NCBI GenBank assembly: GCA_040767605.1
Contig: JAXGOI010000001.1
Coordinates: 806,001 to 870,000, forward strand
Source: JAXGOI01 sp040767605
GTDB taxonomy: Bacteria; Bacillota; Dehalobacteriia; UBA4068
DNA length: 64,000 bases
Direction of reading: 5' to 3'
The position numbers and the translations under genes are program-made. Below, piece by piece: positions 16,278 to 24,941 of the stretch; within the stretch, counting starts at the first letter, position 1; each line of letters opens with the position of its first letter. Under the pieces are notes generated by a model, which saw only the letters and a program-made list of their open reading frames with translations, had not been told where the DNA came from and did no database searches.

Positions 16278-16916
16278 CTATTTACAGTTATTGGCTTTTT
16301 TTAAGCCGTTAATGCCGCAATAAACAACCTGCAGAACAAACTCAGACATTTGGGCGGGGCTTTCATACATCCCCTCATACAGCCATTTTTGGAGCATACT
16401 AATGGTGCCGGTAAGGCCGAATATTTTTATATATTCCTGGGTTCTTTCATCCAGGCTTTGGTTTTGCTGGGCAGAAATAACCTGCGCCAGCTCCATTAAT
16501 CTTTTTTGAAAGGCCAAATCGCAGTTTTCGCTGAGAAGGGCTTTAAATAATTCTACATTTTCTTTAACATATTCCAAAACCCTTGTTAAAACCTGAACGG
16601 AAATAGGGCGTTCAGGTTTTAAATTTTGCTTGCCCAAATATTTATTGAGATTATCCAATACCTCCTCCTGGATTTTAGCCAGAAGATCATATTGGTCGCT
16701 GTAATGCATATAAAAGGTACTCCGGTTTATCCCCGCAATATCACATAAGGCCCTGACGGAAATTTTGGATATTTGCTGCTCCTGCATTAGCTGCACTAAA
16801 GCGTTTTTAAGGAGGCTTCTGGTAAGCCTCACCCTTTGGTCAATTTTTTTATGCTCATAATTACTCTCGCCGCTATTTCTTAGCGGCTTTGTTTTTTCAT
16901 CTTTTTGCATTTCCAT
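16278..16916 (-). CDS. TetR-family transcriptional regulator
   Basis: 212 residues from the ATG at 16916; upstream codons in frame overlap the ribosome site GAGGTGG, so that start is preferred. The N-terminal helix-turn-helix (RSLLKNALVQLMQEQQISKI, then ALCDIAGINRSTFYMHYSDQ) is typical of TetR, and the C-terminal half is a helical ligand domain. It is divergent from the MMPL transporter operon and separated from it by about 150 bp that hold a promoter and palindrome. By family habit it represses that operon until a ligand binds. Confidence 0.88.
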   Translation of the reverse strand: MEMQKDEKTKPLRNSGESNYEHKKIDQRVRLTRSLLKNALVQLMQEQQISKISVRALCDIAGINRSTFYMHYSDQYDLLAKIQEEVLDNLNKYLGKQNLKPERPISVQVLTRVLEYVKENVELFKALLSENCDLAFQKRLMELAQVISAQQNQSLDERTQEYIKIFGLTGTISMLQKWLYEGMYESPAQMSEFVLQVVYCGINGLKKANNCK

Positions 16917-16984
16917 TTTCCACCTCATTTATTAGTAATCCGCCACTTTTTTTAATTCTGCCGCAGATCAAACCATCTTATCCT

Positions 16985-17023
16985 ACATTGGTGGTTGTAT
17001 GCCGACACCATGTCTATTATAAT
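16985..17023 (+). promoter_or_regulatory. Promoter of the MMPL operon with an overlapping palindromic operator
   Basis: -35 TTGTAT (16995-17000), 17-bp spacer, -10 TATAAT (17018-17023). An imperfect palindrome (ACAT-t-GGTG...CACCATGT, 16985-17013) covers the -35 and spacer, a good position for repression by the divergent TetR protein. Confidence 0.65.
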
Positions 17024-17063
17024 ATACTTAATGCCGCAGGGCAATAGAATTCGGGGGATTATT

Positions 17064-19100
17064 ATGGATAAGTTTTCTCAGTTTATTATCCGCAATAAAA
17101 ACAGGGTTATTTTTAGCTTTCTCAGTATTATGCTGGTATGCGCTTTGCTTTTATTTTTTGTGGATGTTAATTATAATCTGGTAGATTATCTCCCTCCGGA
17201 TGCTCAATCCACCACCGCCTTGCAAATAATGGAAAAAGAATTTACCGAGCCAATGCCCAATGCAAGCATTATGCTTAAAAATGTATCTCTTACCGAGGCT
17301 TTGGAATATAAAGAAAAACTGGCCGCTATTAAAGGCATCAGCCAAATTATATGGCTTGACGATATGCTGGATATTAAACAACCCCTTGCAATGGGGGATA
17401 ATAAAACTATTGAGGCCTTTTATAAAAATAATAATGCCTTATTTTCCGTTGCAATTGATAAAGGGCTTGAAAAGGAAGCCTGCAAAGAGATTATAAGCCT
17501 TATAGGGGATGATAATGCCTTAACGGGAGAAGCCCCGGCCTTGGTTTTTGTGCAAAATACCACATTTTCCACCGTATTAAAGGCTATGGCTATTTTACTG
17601 CCTATAATTATTTTTATTTTAATTATGACTACAGCCTCCTGGCTTGAGCCCTTATTATTCCTCATTGTAATCGGCATCTCAATTATTATCAATATGGGTA
17701 CAAATGTCTTTTTAGGCAGTGTATCCTTTATGACATATTCCATAAGCCCCATCTTGCAATTAGCCTGCTCTTTAGATTATGCCGTTTTTCTCCTCCACAG
17801 CTTTCAGGATAAGCGCAATGAATATGACAATATAGAAATTGCCATGGCAAAGGCCATAAAAGAATCCATGCCGACGGTGGCGGCCAGTGCGGCAACTACA
17901 TTATTCGGCTTTTTAGCCCTTATATTTATGAATTTTAAAATCGGGGCGGATTTAGGCATAAATTTAGCCAAGGGTATTATTTTCAGCTTTATTACTGTTA
18001 TGGTTTTTCTCCCGGCTGTTATTCTCAGGGTTTATAAATTAATAGATAAAACGCAGCATAAGCCATTTATGCCAAGCCTTGCGAATATAAATAAAATTTT
18101 ATCAAAAATAGCCCTCCCTACGGTTATTCTTATTCTTATTTTAATTGGGCCTGCCTTTTTAGGCCAAAGACATACCGAATTTCTTTACGGTAATGAAACA
18201 ATAGACCCCGAAACCCGCTATGGCAGGGATACCCTGGCTATTGAAGAGCAATTTGGCAAAGCGACGATTATGGCATTATTAATCCCTAAAAATGATATGG
18301 CAAAAGAGCGGGCCTTATGTGAAGATATTAAGGCTCTGCCCTATATAACCGGGATTATGGCATATTCTGAAAATGTATCCCCCGTTATTCCCCCGGATTT
18401 TCTGGGCAGCGAAATAATTAAGCAATTTTACTCTCAAAACTATGCCCGGATTATTGTATATACAAATACTCCGGCCGAGGGGGATATTGCCTTTGGTACC
18501 GTAGAGGCTATAAATGAAAAGACAAAAGACTATTATGAGGATGATTTTTATACCTTAGGCCAAAGCGCCAATTTATATGATATGAAAACCCTGGTTAAAA
18601 AAGATAATTTAATTGTTAACCTTATTGCCGCCTCCGCTATTTTTATTGTTTTATTATTTACATTTAAATCCGTACTCTTAGGGTTTATGCTGGTTCTTAC
18701 CATAGAGGCCGGTATTTGGATTAATCTGGCTATACCCTATTTTAGCGATACTTTAATAAACTTTATGGGCTATTTGGTTATCAGCACAATACAATTAGGG
18801 GCAACGGTAGACTATGCCATCCTCCTTACCAGCACCTATTTGCGAAACAGGGGGGAATTGCCAAAACATGAGGCAATTCATGTATCTTTAGGGAGCTCCT
18901 TTAAATCTATCCTTGTTTCGGCAATTACTCTTTCCACTGCCGGTTTTGCTTTGTATGCAACATCTTCAAACAGCGCTATTTCCGATATCGGCCTATTATT
19001 GGGGCGGGGCACTCTCCTCTCTCTATTTATGGTAACCTGCTTTTTGCCCCCCCTGCTTTTAGCCTTCGATAAACTGATTACTAAAAAAAGTAAAAAATAA
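17064..19100 (+). CDS. MMPL/RND-family membrane transporter
   Basis: 678 residues from the ATG at 17064, chosen because GGGGGA (17053-17058) precedes it; an ATG 23 codons earlier has no ribosome site and would overlap the promoter. It has two repeated halves, each with one membrane helix, an extracytoplasmic domain and five helices. The functional Asp motifs SLDYAVFLLHSF and TVDYAILLTSTY occur in the fourth helix of each half, as in MmpL and hopanoid-type RND exporters driven by the proton gradient. Substrates of the family are lipids or amphiphiles. The next gene, 109 nt downstream, encodes a secreted heptad-repeat protein that probably works with it. Confidence 0.92.
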   Translation: MDKFSQFIIRNKNRVIFSFLSIMLVCALLLFFVDVNYNLVDYLPPDAQSTTALQIMEKEFTEPMPNASIMLKNVSLTEALEYKEKLAAIKGISQIIWLDDMLDIKQPLAMGDNKTIEAFYKNNNALFSVAIDKGLEKEACKEIISLIGDDNALTGEAPALVFVQNTTFSTVLKAMAILLPIIIFILIMTTASWLEPLLFLIVIGISIIINMGTNVFLGSVSFMTYSISPILQLACSLDYAVFLLHSFQDKRNEYDNIEIAMAKAIKESMPTVAASAATTLFGFLALIFMNFKIGADLGINLAKGIIFSFITVMVFLPAVILRVYKLIDKTQHKPFMPSLANINKILSKIALPTVILILILIGPAFLGQRHTEFLYGNETIDPETRYGRDTLAIEEQFGKATIMALLIPKNDMAKERALCEDIKALPYITGIMAYSENVSPVIPPDFLGSEIIKQFYSQNYARIIVYTNTPAEGDIAFGTVEAINEKTKDYYEDDFYTLGQSANLYDMKTLVKKDNLIVNLIAASAIFIVLLFTFKSVLLGFMLVLTIEAGIWINLAIPYFSDTLINFMGYLVISTIQLGATVDYAILLTSTYLRNRGELPKHEAIHVSLGSSFKSILVSAITLSTAGFALYATSSNSAISDIGLLLGRGTLLSLFMVTCFLPPLLLAFDKLITKKSKK

Positions 19101-19209
19101 GCCCATAATATAAGGCTTTAAACATATAAAAAAAATATATAAGAACCTTATAATAGGGTATTTAAATTATAAAAACAAAGCGCCGCTTTGTAAAAAAGGA
19201 GTACTTAAA

Positions 19210-21522
19210 GTGAGCTTAATAAATACTAAAAATATGTCTTTTATAAAAAAAATAACGGCCCTGGTTTTAATAACGGCCCTTATTTTAGGCTTCCCCTTAT
19301 TAGGCCCGGCAAAGGCCGAAACCCTGAAGGAGGAAATTGCCTATGTACGCCTTTTTAATGACGGCTCTTTAGATAAAATTTATATTGTTAACAGCTTTGA
19401 ACTGGGGGATAATAAGCAAATCCTCGATTACGGGAATTATGCCTATGTGAAGAATTTAACTAATTCAGACCCTATAAAGCTTCAAAACGGCACCGTTACT
19501 TTAAATGCCAAGGGAGACCGCCTTTATTATGAGGGCTTTCTTTTAGATGCCCAGCTGCCATGGATAATCTCCATAAATTACTGGCTGGACGGCAAAAAAA
19601 TAGCCCCCGGGGATTTAGGGGGCCAAAGCGGGCGGCTTAAAATTACAATAAATACCGAAGAAAACCCCTTGGGAAGCCGGGATTTTTTTGATAAATACTG
19701 CCTGCAAATAGGCATAACCTTAGATGCCGACCTTTGCTGCAATATAGAGGCGGAATCCGCCACCCTGGCCTCAGCCGGGAGCAATAAGCAAATAAACTTT
19801 CTGGCCCTCCCGGCAAGAGCCAGCTACGGGGAAATAACAGCGGATGTTAAAGATTTTAAAATGACAGGCATTACCCTTTCGGGTATAGCTATGGATATGA
19901 ATATGGATAGTAATTTTGACGATATGGATATGGCGGATATTCATAAATTAATTGATGCCTTGGCTGAACTGGATGACGGGGTGCAGGAGCTTTTAGACGG
20001 CATATTTGAAATGGAAGACGGCGCCGCCGAGCTCCATAAGGGTACTTTAGAATTTGCCGACGGCAGTGGGGATTTGGCGGAAGGCGTCTATGAGCTTTCC
20101 GACGGCTCGGGGCAAATTTCAGACGGGGCGGGCAAGCTAAAAGACGGCGCCCGGGATATAACCGAGGGAGCCTTTGACTTTGCCGACGGAATAGAAAAAT
20201 TGCGGGACGGAGTTATAGAGCTTGACGACGGTACAGGAGAGCTGGAAGACGGGGGCTACGCTTTTTATGCGGGCACCGCTAAGCTGCATAAAAGCACAAA
20301 GGAGCTTTATGGTGGAATTAATGAATTAAATGAAGGCGCCGGGAATTTGGCAGCCGGGGCAGAGGAGCTTAGCTTGGGGCTCAACCAGGCGGCATCGGGA
20401 GGGCAGAGCCTGACAAACGGCTTTGAGGCTTATTTTAATGCCCTGCTTTATATGGCCAATGCCCAACTGGCCCCTGCCGGCATTGAGGTTGGCCGAGATA
20501 ATTATGAGGAGGTAATTCTGGAATACCTTTACGGTTCGGCAATCAGCGCCGCCAGGGCAAATATATATGCCGCCCTAAATGAACGCCGGGGGGAAATATT
20601 AGCCGGAATCCTGGCCCAAATGGAGCTGACCTCCGAAGAGTATGAACTTCTCCCTCCGGAGATTCAGGATCAGATTAATCAGGAAGTGGAAAATATTATT
20701 CTGGGAATGGCAGAGGAGGCTCTGGAAGAGCAAATGGAGCTAATAAAAGCTGGGGCGGAAGCCGAAGGAGCCCAGCTTCTCGGGGTTTTAGAGCTGCTTA
20801 AAAATTATGATACCCTTTTAAGCGGTTTAAAAACATATAGTTTGGGCATTAACGGCTTAAGCGGCGGGGCCGGGAGTTTAGCCGCGGGTATTTCCGCCTT
20901 CCATAGCGGCCTGAACCAATACACTAATGGAATGGGAGAATATACGGAGGGAGTTAAGACCTTCGCCCAAAATGCCGGGGAGCTGGCGGAGGGCATAAGC
21001 GATTTAAAAAACGGAACCCTTGAGCTTAAAGACGGTACAATTGAATTGCATGACGGTTTTAGAGAGTTCAGAGACGGTATTGTTAAGCTGCAGGACGGCA
21101 TTATTGAATTATTTGACGGCATTATTGAATTGCATGACGGAATAATTGAGCTTTATGACGGCACCCTTGAGCTAAAAGACGGAGCTCTTAAGCTTACCGA
21201 TGCCACCGGCCAGCTTTTAGACGGCATAAGAGAACTTTATGACGGCGTAGAGGAGCTTAAAGACGGCACTTATGAGCTCAGGCAAAACACAGCAAATTTA
21301 GATACCGATATTATAGACGGTATAAAAGAATCTCTGGAGGATTTATTTGGCAAAAACATACCCGTAAAATCTTTTGTTTCAGAAAAAAATACTGAAATTA
21401 AGGCGGTTCAGTTTATAATGCAAACCCAGGGTATTTCAGCCCCGGAGGCAGAGAAAATTGAGCCTGAGGTAAAGCCCAAGTTTAATTTGTGGCAACGCTT
21501 TATCCGCCTTTTTGGTTTCTAG
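19210..21522 (+). CDS. Secreted LxDG/xxxLxxG heptad-repeat protein, partner of the MMPL transporter
   Basis: 770 residues, GTG start behind AAGGAG. It has a signal peptide (ITALVLITALILGFPLLG, cleavage near AKA-ET), an N-terminal beta-rich domain (~40-225), then two blocks of 7-residue units of the form ELxDGxx (~245-400 and ~545-695). The blocks are separated by an acidic helical insert (~405-540). The C-terminal tail (ends WQRFIRLFGF) is amphipathic and lacks a clear membrane helix. The units match the heptad motif seen in YhgE/Pip-type proteins linked to MMPL/RND transporters; their structure and job are poorly known. Within the operon it is likely an extracytoplasmic stalk or adaptor for the exporter; that is inference. 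Confidence 0.82.
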   Translation: MSLINTKNMSFIKKITALVLITALILGFPLLGPAKAETLKEEIAYVRLFNDGSLDKIYIVNSFELGDNKQILDYGNYAYVKNLTNSDPIKLQNGTVTLNAKGDRLYYEGFLLDAQLPWIISINYWLDGKKIAPGDLGGQSGRLKITINTEENPLGSRDFFDKYCLQIGITLDADLCCNIEAESATLASAGSNKQINFLALPARASYGEITADVKDFKMTGITLSGIAMDMNMDSNFDDMDMADIHKLIDALAELDDGVQELLDGIFEMEDGAAELHKGTLEFADGSGDLAEGVYELSDGSGQISDGAGKLKDGARDITEGAFDFADGIEKLRDGVIELDDGTGELEDGGYAFYAGTAKLHKSTKELYGGINELNEGAGNLAAGAEELSLGLNQAASGGQSLTNGFEAYFNALLYMANAQLAPAGIEVGRDNYEEVILEYLYGSAISAARANIYAALNERRGEILAGILAQMELTSEEYELLPPEIQDQINQEVENIILGMAEEALEEQMELIKAGAEAEGAQLLGVLELLKNYDTLLSGLKTYSLGINGLSGGAGSLAAGISAFHSGLNQYTNGMGEYTEGVKTFAQNAGELAEGISDLKNGTLELKDGTIELHDGFREFRDGIVKLQDGIIELFDGIIELHDGIIELYDGTLELKDGALKLTDATGQLLDGIRELYDGVEELKDGTYELRQNTANLDTDIIDGIKESLEDLFGKNIPVKSFVSEKNTEIKAVQFIMQTQGISAPEAEKIEPEVKPKFNLWQRFIRLFGF

Positions 21523-21531
21523 GCAAGTAAA

Positions 21532-21562
21532 AAAGCCCTGCCCCTTTTAGGGGCAGGGCTTT
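21532..21562. terminator. Terminator of the MMPL operon (probably bidirectional)
   Basis: A 13-bp perfect stem AAAGCCCTGCCCC (21532-21544) and its complement (21550-21562) with a 5-nt loop. Confidence 0.8.
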
Positions 21563-21606
21563 ACTTATACAGGCCTGTTTTTATTTTAATAAATTGTATA
21601 AGCGGA

Positions 21607-21666
21607 TTTTACTCTCATGGGTTTTACTCTTATGGGTTTCATTCTTTCGAGTTTTACCCCCATATT
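21607..21666. repeat. Four degenerate tandem copies of a 15-bp unit
   Basis: TTTTACTCTCATGGG at 21607-21621 is repeated at 21622-21636 with one change and at 21637-21651 and 21652-21666 with more. It lies between the MMPL-operon terminator and serS. Confidence 0.8.
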
Positions 21667-21694
21667 TTAATTTAAAAGTATTTATTTTACCGCC

Positions 21695-22981
21695 TTACTC
21701 CGGGGAGATTATCTTCGCCCCGCCCATATAAGGTATAAGGGCCTCGGGGATTTTAACGCTGCCGTCTTTTTGCTGGTAATTCTCTAAAATAGCGGCTACC
21801 GTACGGCCTACGGCAACGCCGGAGCCGTTTAGGGTATGCAGGAATTCCGGCTTGCTTTTAGCATCCCGGCGGAAGCGAATATTAGCCCTGCGGGCCTGAA
21901 AATCCTCAAAATTAGAGCAAGAGGAAATTTCCCGGTAATTGCCAAAGCCCGGCAGCCAAACCTCTAAATCATAGGTTTTAGCAGAGGAAAAGCCTAAATC
22001 CCCCCCGCTTAGAGAAACTACCCTATATGGCAGCCCCAAAGCCTGCAAAACGGCCTCGGCGTTTTTAGTCAGTTTTTCCAATTCCTCATAGCTGGTTTCC
22101 GGTTTTACAAACTTTACCAGCTCCACTTTATTAAACTGATGCTGGCGGATAAGCCCCCTGGTATCTCTTCCGGCGGCCCCGGCCTCAGCCCGGAAGCAGG
22201 CGGAATAAGCCACATAATAAACAGGGAGCATTTCCCCGTCTAAAATTTCCTCGCCAAAAAGATTTGTTACAGGCACTTCCGCCGTGGGGATAAGATAATA
22301 ATCCGTCCCTGTAATATGGAACATATCCTCTTTAAATTTCGGCAATTGCCCGGTGCCCTGCATACTATTGCTGTTTACCAAATAAGGGGGCAGAATTTCC
22401 GTATAGCCATGCTTTTGAGTATGAATATCTAAAAAGAAATTTATCAAAGCCCTTTCCAGCCTGGCGCCTAAGCCTTTATAAACCGTAAAACGAGCCCCGG
22501 CGATTTTTACTCCCCGGGCAAAATCTAAAATACCTAAATTCTCCCCAATATCCCAATGGTTTTTAGGGGCAAAATCAAATTCAGGCGGATCCCCTACTTT
22601 GCGGATTTCCAGATTATCGCTTTCATCCTTGCCCTGGGGAACACTTTCATGGGGTATATTGGGTATATTTAAAAGGGCATCCCTTAGGGATTCCTCAATT
22701 TCTTTTAATTTATTATCCAAAAGGGCTATTTCATCCCCCAGGCGCCGCATTTCCTCTTTAACGGCAGCCGCGGCGGAAGGGGAACCCCCGGCTTGCATTA
22801 GCTTGCCGATTTCCTTAGAGGTAGAATTGCGCTTGGCTTTCATTTCCTCCACCCGGACTAAAATAGCCCGGCGCTCTTTATCCAGAGCTAAAAAACCATC
22901 TAAAGAGATTTTGCCCCCCCGCTTTTCCAGGGCATCCATAATCAATTGAGGGTTGGCGCATACAAATTTTAAATCCAGCAT
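21695..22981 (-). CDS. serS: Serine--tRNA ligase
   Basis: 428 residues, full length. It charges tRNA-Ser with serine (and tRNA-Sec where present). The N-terminal coiled coil (~30-105) is the tRNA-binding arm. The class II core has motif 2 (CFRAEAGAAGRDTRGLIRQH) and motif 3 (NGSGVAVGRTVAAILEN). ATG start behind GGAGG. No T-box leader is present; instead, three tRNA genes, two of them tRNA-Ser, lie directly upstream on the same strand. Confidence 0.97.
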   Translation of the reverse strand: MLDLKFVCANPQLIMDALEKRGGKISLDGFLALDKERRAILVRVEEMKAKRNSTSKEIGKLMQAGGSPSAAAAVKEEMRRLGDEIALLDNKLKEIEESLRDALLNIPNIPHESVPQGKDESDNLEIRKVGDPPEFDFAPKNHWDIGENLGILDFARGVKIAGARFTVYKGLGARLERALINFFLDIHTQKHGYTEILPPYLVNSNSMQGTGQLPKFKEDMFHITGTDYYLIPTAEVPVTNLFGEEILDGEMLPVYYVAYSACFRAEAGAAGRDTRGLIRQHQFNKVELVKFVKPETSYEELEKLTKNAEAVLQALGLPYRVVSLSGGDLGFSSAKTYDLEVWLPGFGNYREISSCSNFEDFQARRANIRFRRDAKSKPEFLHTLNGSGVAVGRTVAAILENYQQKDGSVKIPEALIPYMGGAKIISPE

Positions 22982-23047
22982 ATTATTCCCTCCGTTTTCT
23001 TCCCCATCAGGCAGGGGCAGCTTAAAACGAAAAAACCATACCCCATA

Positions 23048-23124
23048 TGGTGCGCTGGGCGAGACTCGAACTCACGACCTTTTGATTCGTAGTCAAACGC
23101 TCTATCCAACTGAGCTACCAGCGC
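23048..23124 (-). tRNA. tRNA-Arg (anticodon ACG)
   Basis: A 7-bp acceptor stem (GCGCTGG/CCAGCGC), D arm TAGCTCAGTTGGATAGAGC, anticodon loop CTACGAA, T arm with GTTCGAGTC, and encoded CCA. It covers CGN codons. Confidence 0.95.
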
Positions 23125-23159
23125 AAATAGGGGTGTGGTTTTTCTGGTTTAAATAAACC

Positions 23160-23254
23160 TGGCGGAGAGCAAGGGATTCGAACCCTCGATACAGGTTTTT
23201 GCCCGTATACTCGCTTAGCAGGCGAGCGCCTTCGACCGACTCGGCCAACTCTCC
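23160..23254 (-). tRNA. tRNA-Ser (anticodon GCT)
   Basis: A class II tRNA with a long variable arm (TATACGGGCAAAAACCTGTA). The acceptor stem starts GGAGAGT, the anticodon loop is CTGCTAA, discriminator is G, and CCA is encoded. Confidence 0.95.
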
Positions 23255-23262
23255 ATAACATT

Positions 23263-23352
23263 TGGCGGAGGGGGTGGGATTCGAACCCACGGAACCCTTT
23301 GAGGCTCAACGGTTTTCAAGACCGCCTCCTTAAACCGCTCAGACACCCCTCC
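23263..23352 (-). tRNA. tRNA-Ser (anticodon TGA)
   Basis: A class II tRNA with the variable arm around TTGAGCCTCAAAGGGTTCC. The acceptor stem starts GGAGGGG, the anticodon loop is CTTGAAA, discriminator is G, and CCA is encoded. It is 8 nt upstream of the tRNA-Ser(GCT) gene. Confidence 0.95.
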
Positions 23353-23558
23353 CTAGGAATTGTTTGGGTTTGAGGTACATCAAATATAATAACAAATCAA
23401 AATGGTAATGTCAATCTTTTAAGGCTCTTTTATCTTTTTTATTCCCGCTTTTTCCTGCCCTTTAAACTTTCTGTTGCCGGCATAAATAAAGGGCCGGCTT
23501 TTATTTTTCAGTCTTCCCCTTGGCTTAAAATTTTTTAAACATACCTATAAATATGAAT

Positions 23559-24254
23559 TTAAGCTAAGTCTATTTTTACCCGCTCTTTTAAAATTAAAAA
23601 ATCTCTGTCCAGGGAGGAATCATAGGCTAAAAGCTTAACCCCCGCTTTTTTTGCCCTTTTTAAGGCCTCGCCAAATTCCGGCTGGGTGATATTATTGGGG
23701 GTAAAATATTTTACCCCCTCCATTTGGATTAAAAAAATTATAAAGGCATCCTCCCCCTTTTGGGCGGCCTTTATTAATTCCTCCACATGGCGTAAACCCC
23801 TTTGAGTAGGGGCATCCGGAAAGGAAGCTATGCCTCCGTTTTCCAAAGTAACCCCTTTAACCTCCAGCCAGCCTAATTTATTTTTGCCTTTTAAGGCAAA
23901 ATCTATCCGTGAGGAATTAAGCAAAGCCTCCGGCTGAAGGCAAAATTCCCCCTCCCAGCCGGGTAAAATCAGGCTGCGGTTTAAAAGAGCCTCCTTTACT
24001 ACCCGGTTTGGGGCCTGGGAATCAATATTTATAAGGCGCCCTTCCTTTTCCGCCGCAATTAAGCTAAAGGCCGTTTTGCGCCGGGGGTTTTCGGCCTCCT
24101 TTAAAATAACTTTTGCCCCGGGCCGCAAAATCTCCTTACAGCGGCCGGTATTGGGTACATGGGCAATAATCTCTTCCCCGTTTAAAAGGCAGCGGGCAAT
24201 AAAACGATTAGGGCGGCTTATAAAAGCCGCCGAAAAAACATTCTTATATAACAT
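23559..24254 (-). CDS. sfsA: SfsA family DNA/RNA nuclease
   Basis: 231 residues from the ATG at 24254, which is spaced correctly from AGGGTGA; a GTG three codons earlier lies inside that site. Family motifs are present: RPNRFIARCLLNGEEIIAHV with HVPNTGRCKEIL (OB-fold start) and a PD-(D/E)XK-like core with RIDFALKGKNKLGWLEVKGVTLE. Named for sugar-fermentation stimulation in E. coli, the protein is now viewed as a nuclease. It is a lone gene. Confidence 0.93.
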   Translation of the reverse strand: MLYKNVFSAAFISRPNRFIARCLLNGEEIIAHVPNTGRCKEILRPGAKVILKEAENPRRKTAFSLIAAEKEGRLINIDSQAPNRVVKEALLNRSLILPGWEGEFCLQPEALLNSSRIDFALKGKNKLGWLEVKGVTLENGGIASFPDAPTQRGLRHVEELIKAAQKGEDAFIIFLIQMEGVKYFTPNNITQPEFGEALKRAKKAGVKLLAYDSSLDRDFLILKERVKIDLA

Positions 24255-24299
24255 ATCTTTCACCCTGTAAATAGGCTTTAATCTTAATAAAGCCGTATT

Positions 24300-24890
24300 T
24301 TATTTATTTCTGTCTATGGCGGAGGTATTTTTCTCCCGCAAATAGGTGGCTTCTAAATCCGCCAAATGCAGCTTAACCGCAAAGGGGTATTTTTCATAAG
24401 CCAGAGAAATTGTAAAAGCCCCCGCCTTGGGGGAATCATCAAAGCCCCCCATATGCCAGCGTATAGCCATGGCCTCCACGGGCTTTAAACGAATAAAACG
24501 CTCAATTAAAAAAACGGATTTTTCCCCATGGCCGTAGGGAAAGCTATCCTCCACCTTATAAAAGGGCTGCTTTTCCCATTCGCCGGTTTCTTCATTTTTT
24601 ACATTTCTGGTGCTGGTTTTATAAAACTGAGCCTTGCAAATATCATGAAGCAGGGCGCAAATAGCGCAGCTTTCCGGGTTATCTATCCCTTTTTCATAAT
24701 GTTTTTCCATTAAAACATGATAAACATTTAAAGAGTGCTGCACCAAGCCGCTTTCGCAGGCGCAATGAAAACGGGTGCTGGCCGGGGCTGTATAAAAATC
24801 CGTAGTATCCAGCCAGGCCAATAATTCCGCCGCCCCCGGGCGGCTTATATTCTCTGTAAATGTATTAATAAACTCCTGACGATAATCCAT
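24300..24890 (-). CDS. HD-domain hydrolase
   Basis: 196 residues. Metal-binding motif residues are visible as LVQHSLNVYHV, then ALLHDICKAQFY and a later IRWHMGGFD. The layout resembles small HD phosphohydrolases found in Firmicutes and their phages; the substrate (nucleotide or RNA end) is unknown. AAAAGGAGA ribosome site and ATG start. Its stop lies 36 nt upstream of the sfsA start and it begins 51 nt after dacF, so dacF-HD-sfsA may be one transcript. Confidence 0.82.
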   Translation of the reverse strand: MDYRQEFINTFTENISRPGAAELLAWLDTTDFYTAPASTRFHCACESGLVQHSLNVYHVLMEKHYEKGIDNPESCAICALLHDICKAQFYKTSTRNVKNEETGEWEKQPFYKVEDSFPYGHGEKSVFLIERFIRLKPVEAMAIRWHMGGFDDSPKAGAFTISLAYEKYPFAVKLHLADLEATYLREKNTSAIDRNK

Positions 24891-24941
24891 ATAAATCTCC
24901 TTTTATTTCACTCCCGCCCCTATTTAAAAGGGATATTGCTT

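Noticed and set aside
22982..23047. T-box leader for serS
   Set aside because: The spacer to the tRNA genes is only about 65 nt and lacks the T-box sequence and specifier hairpin.
23100..23310. Short open frames over the tRNA cluster
   Set aside because: They lie across tRNA genes with intact cloverleaf features.
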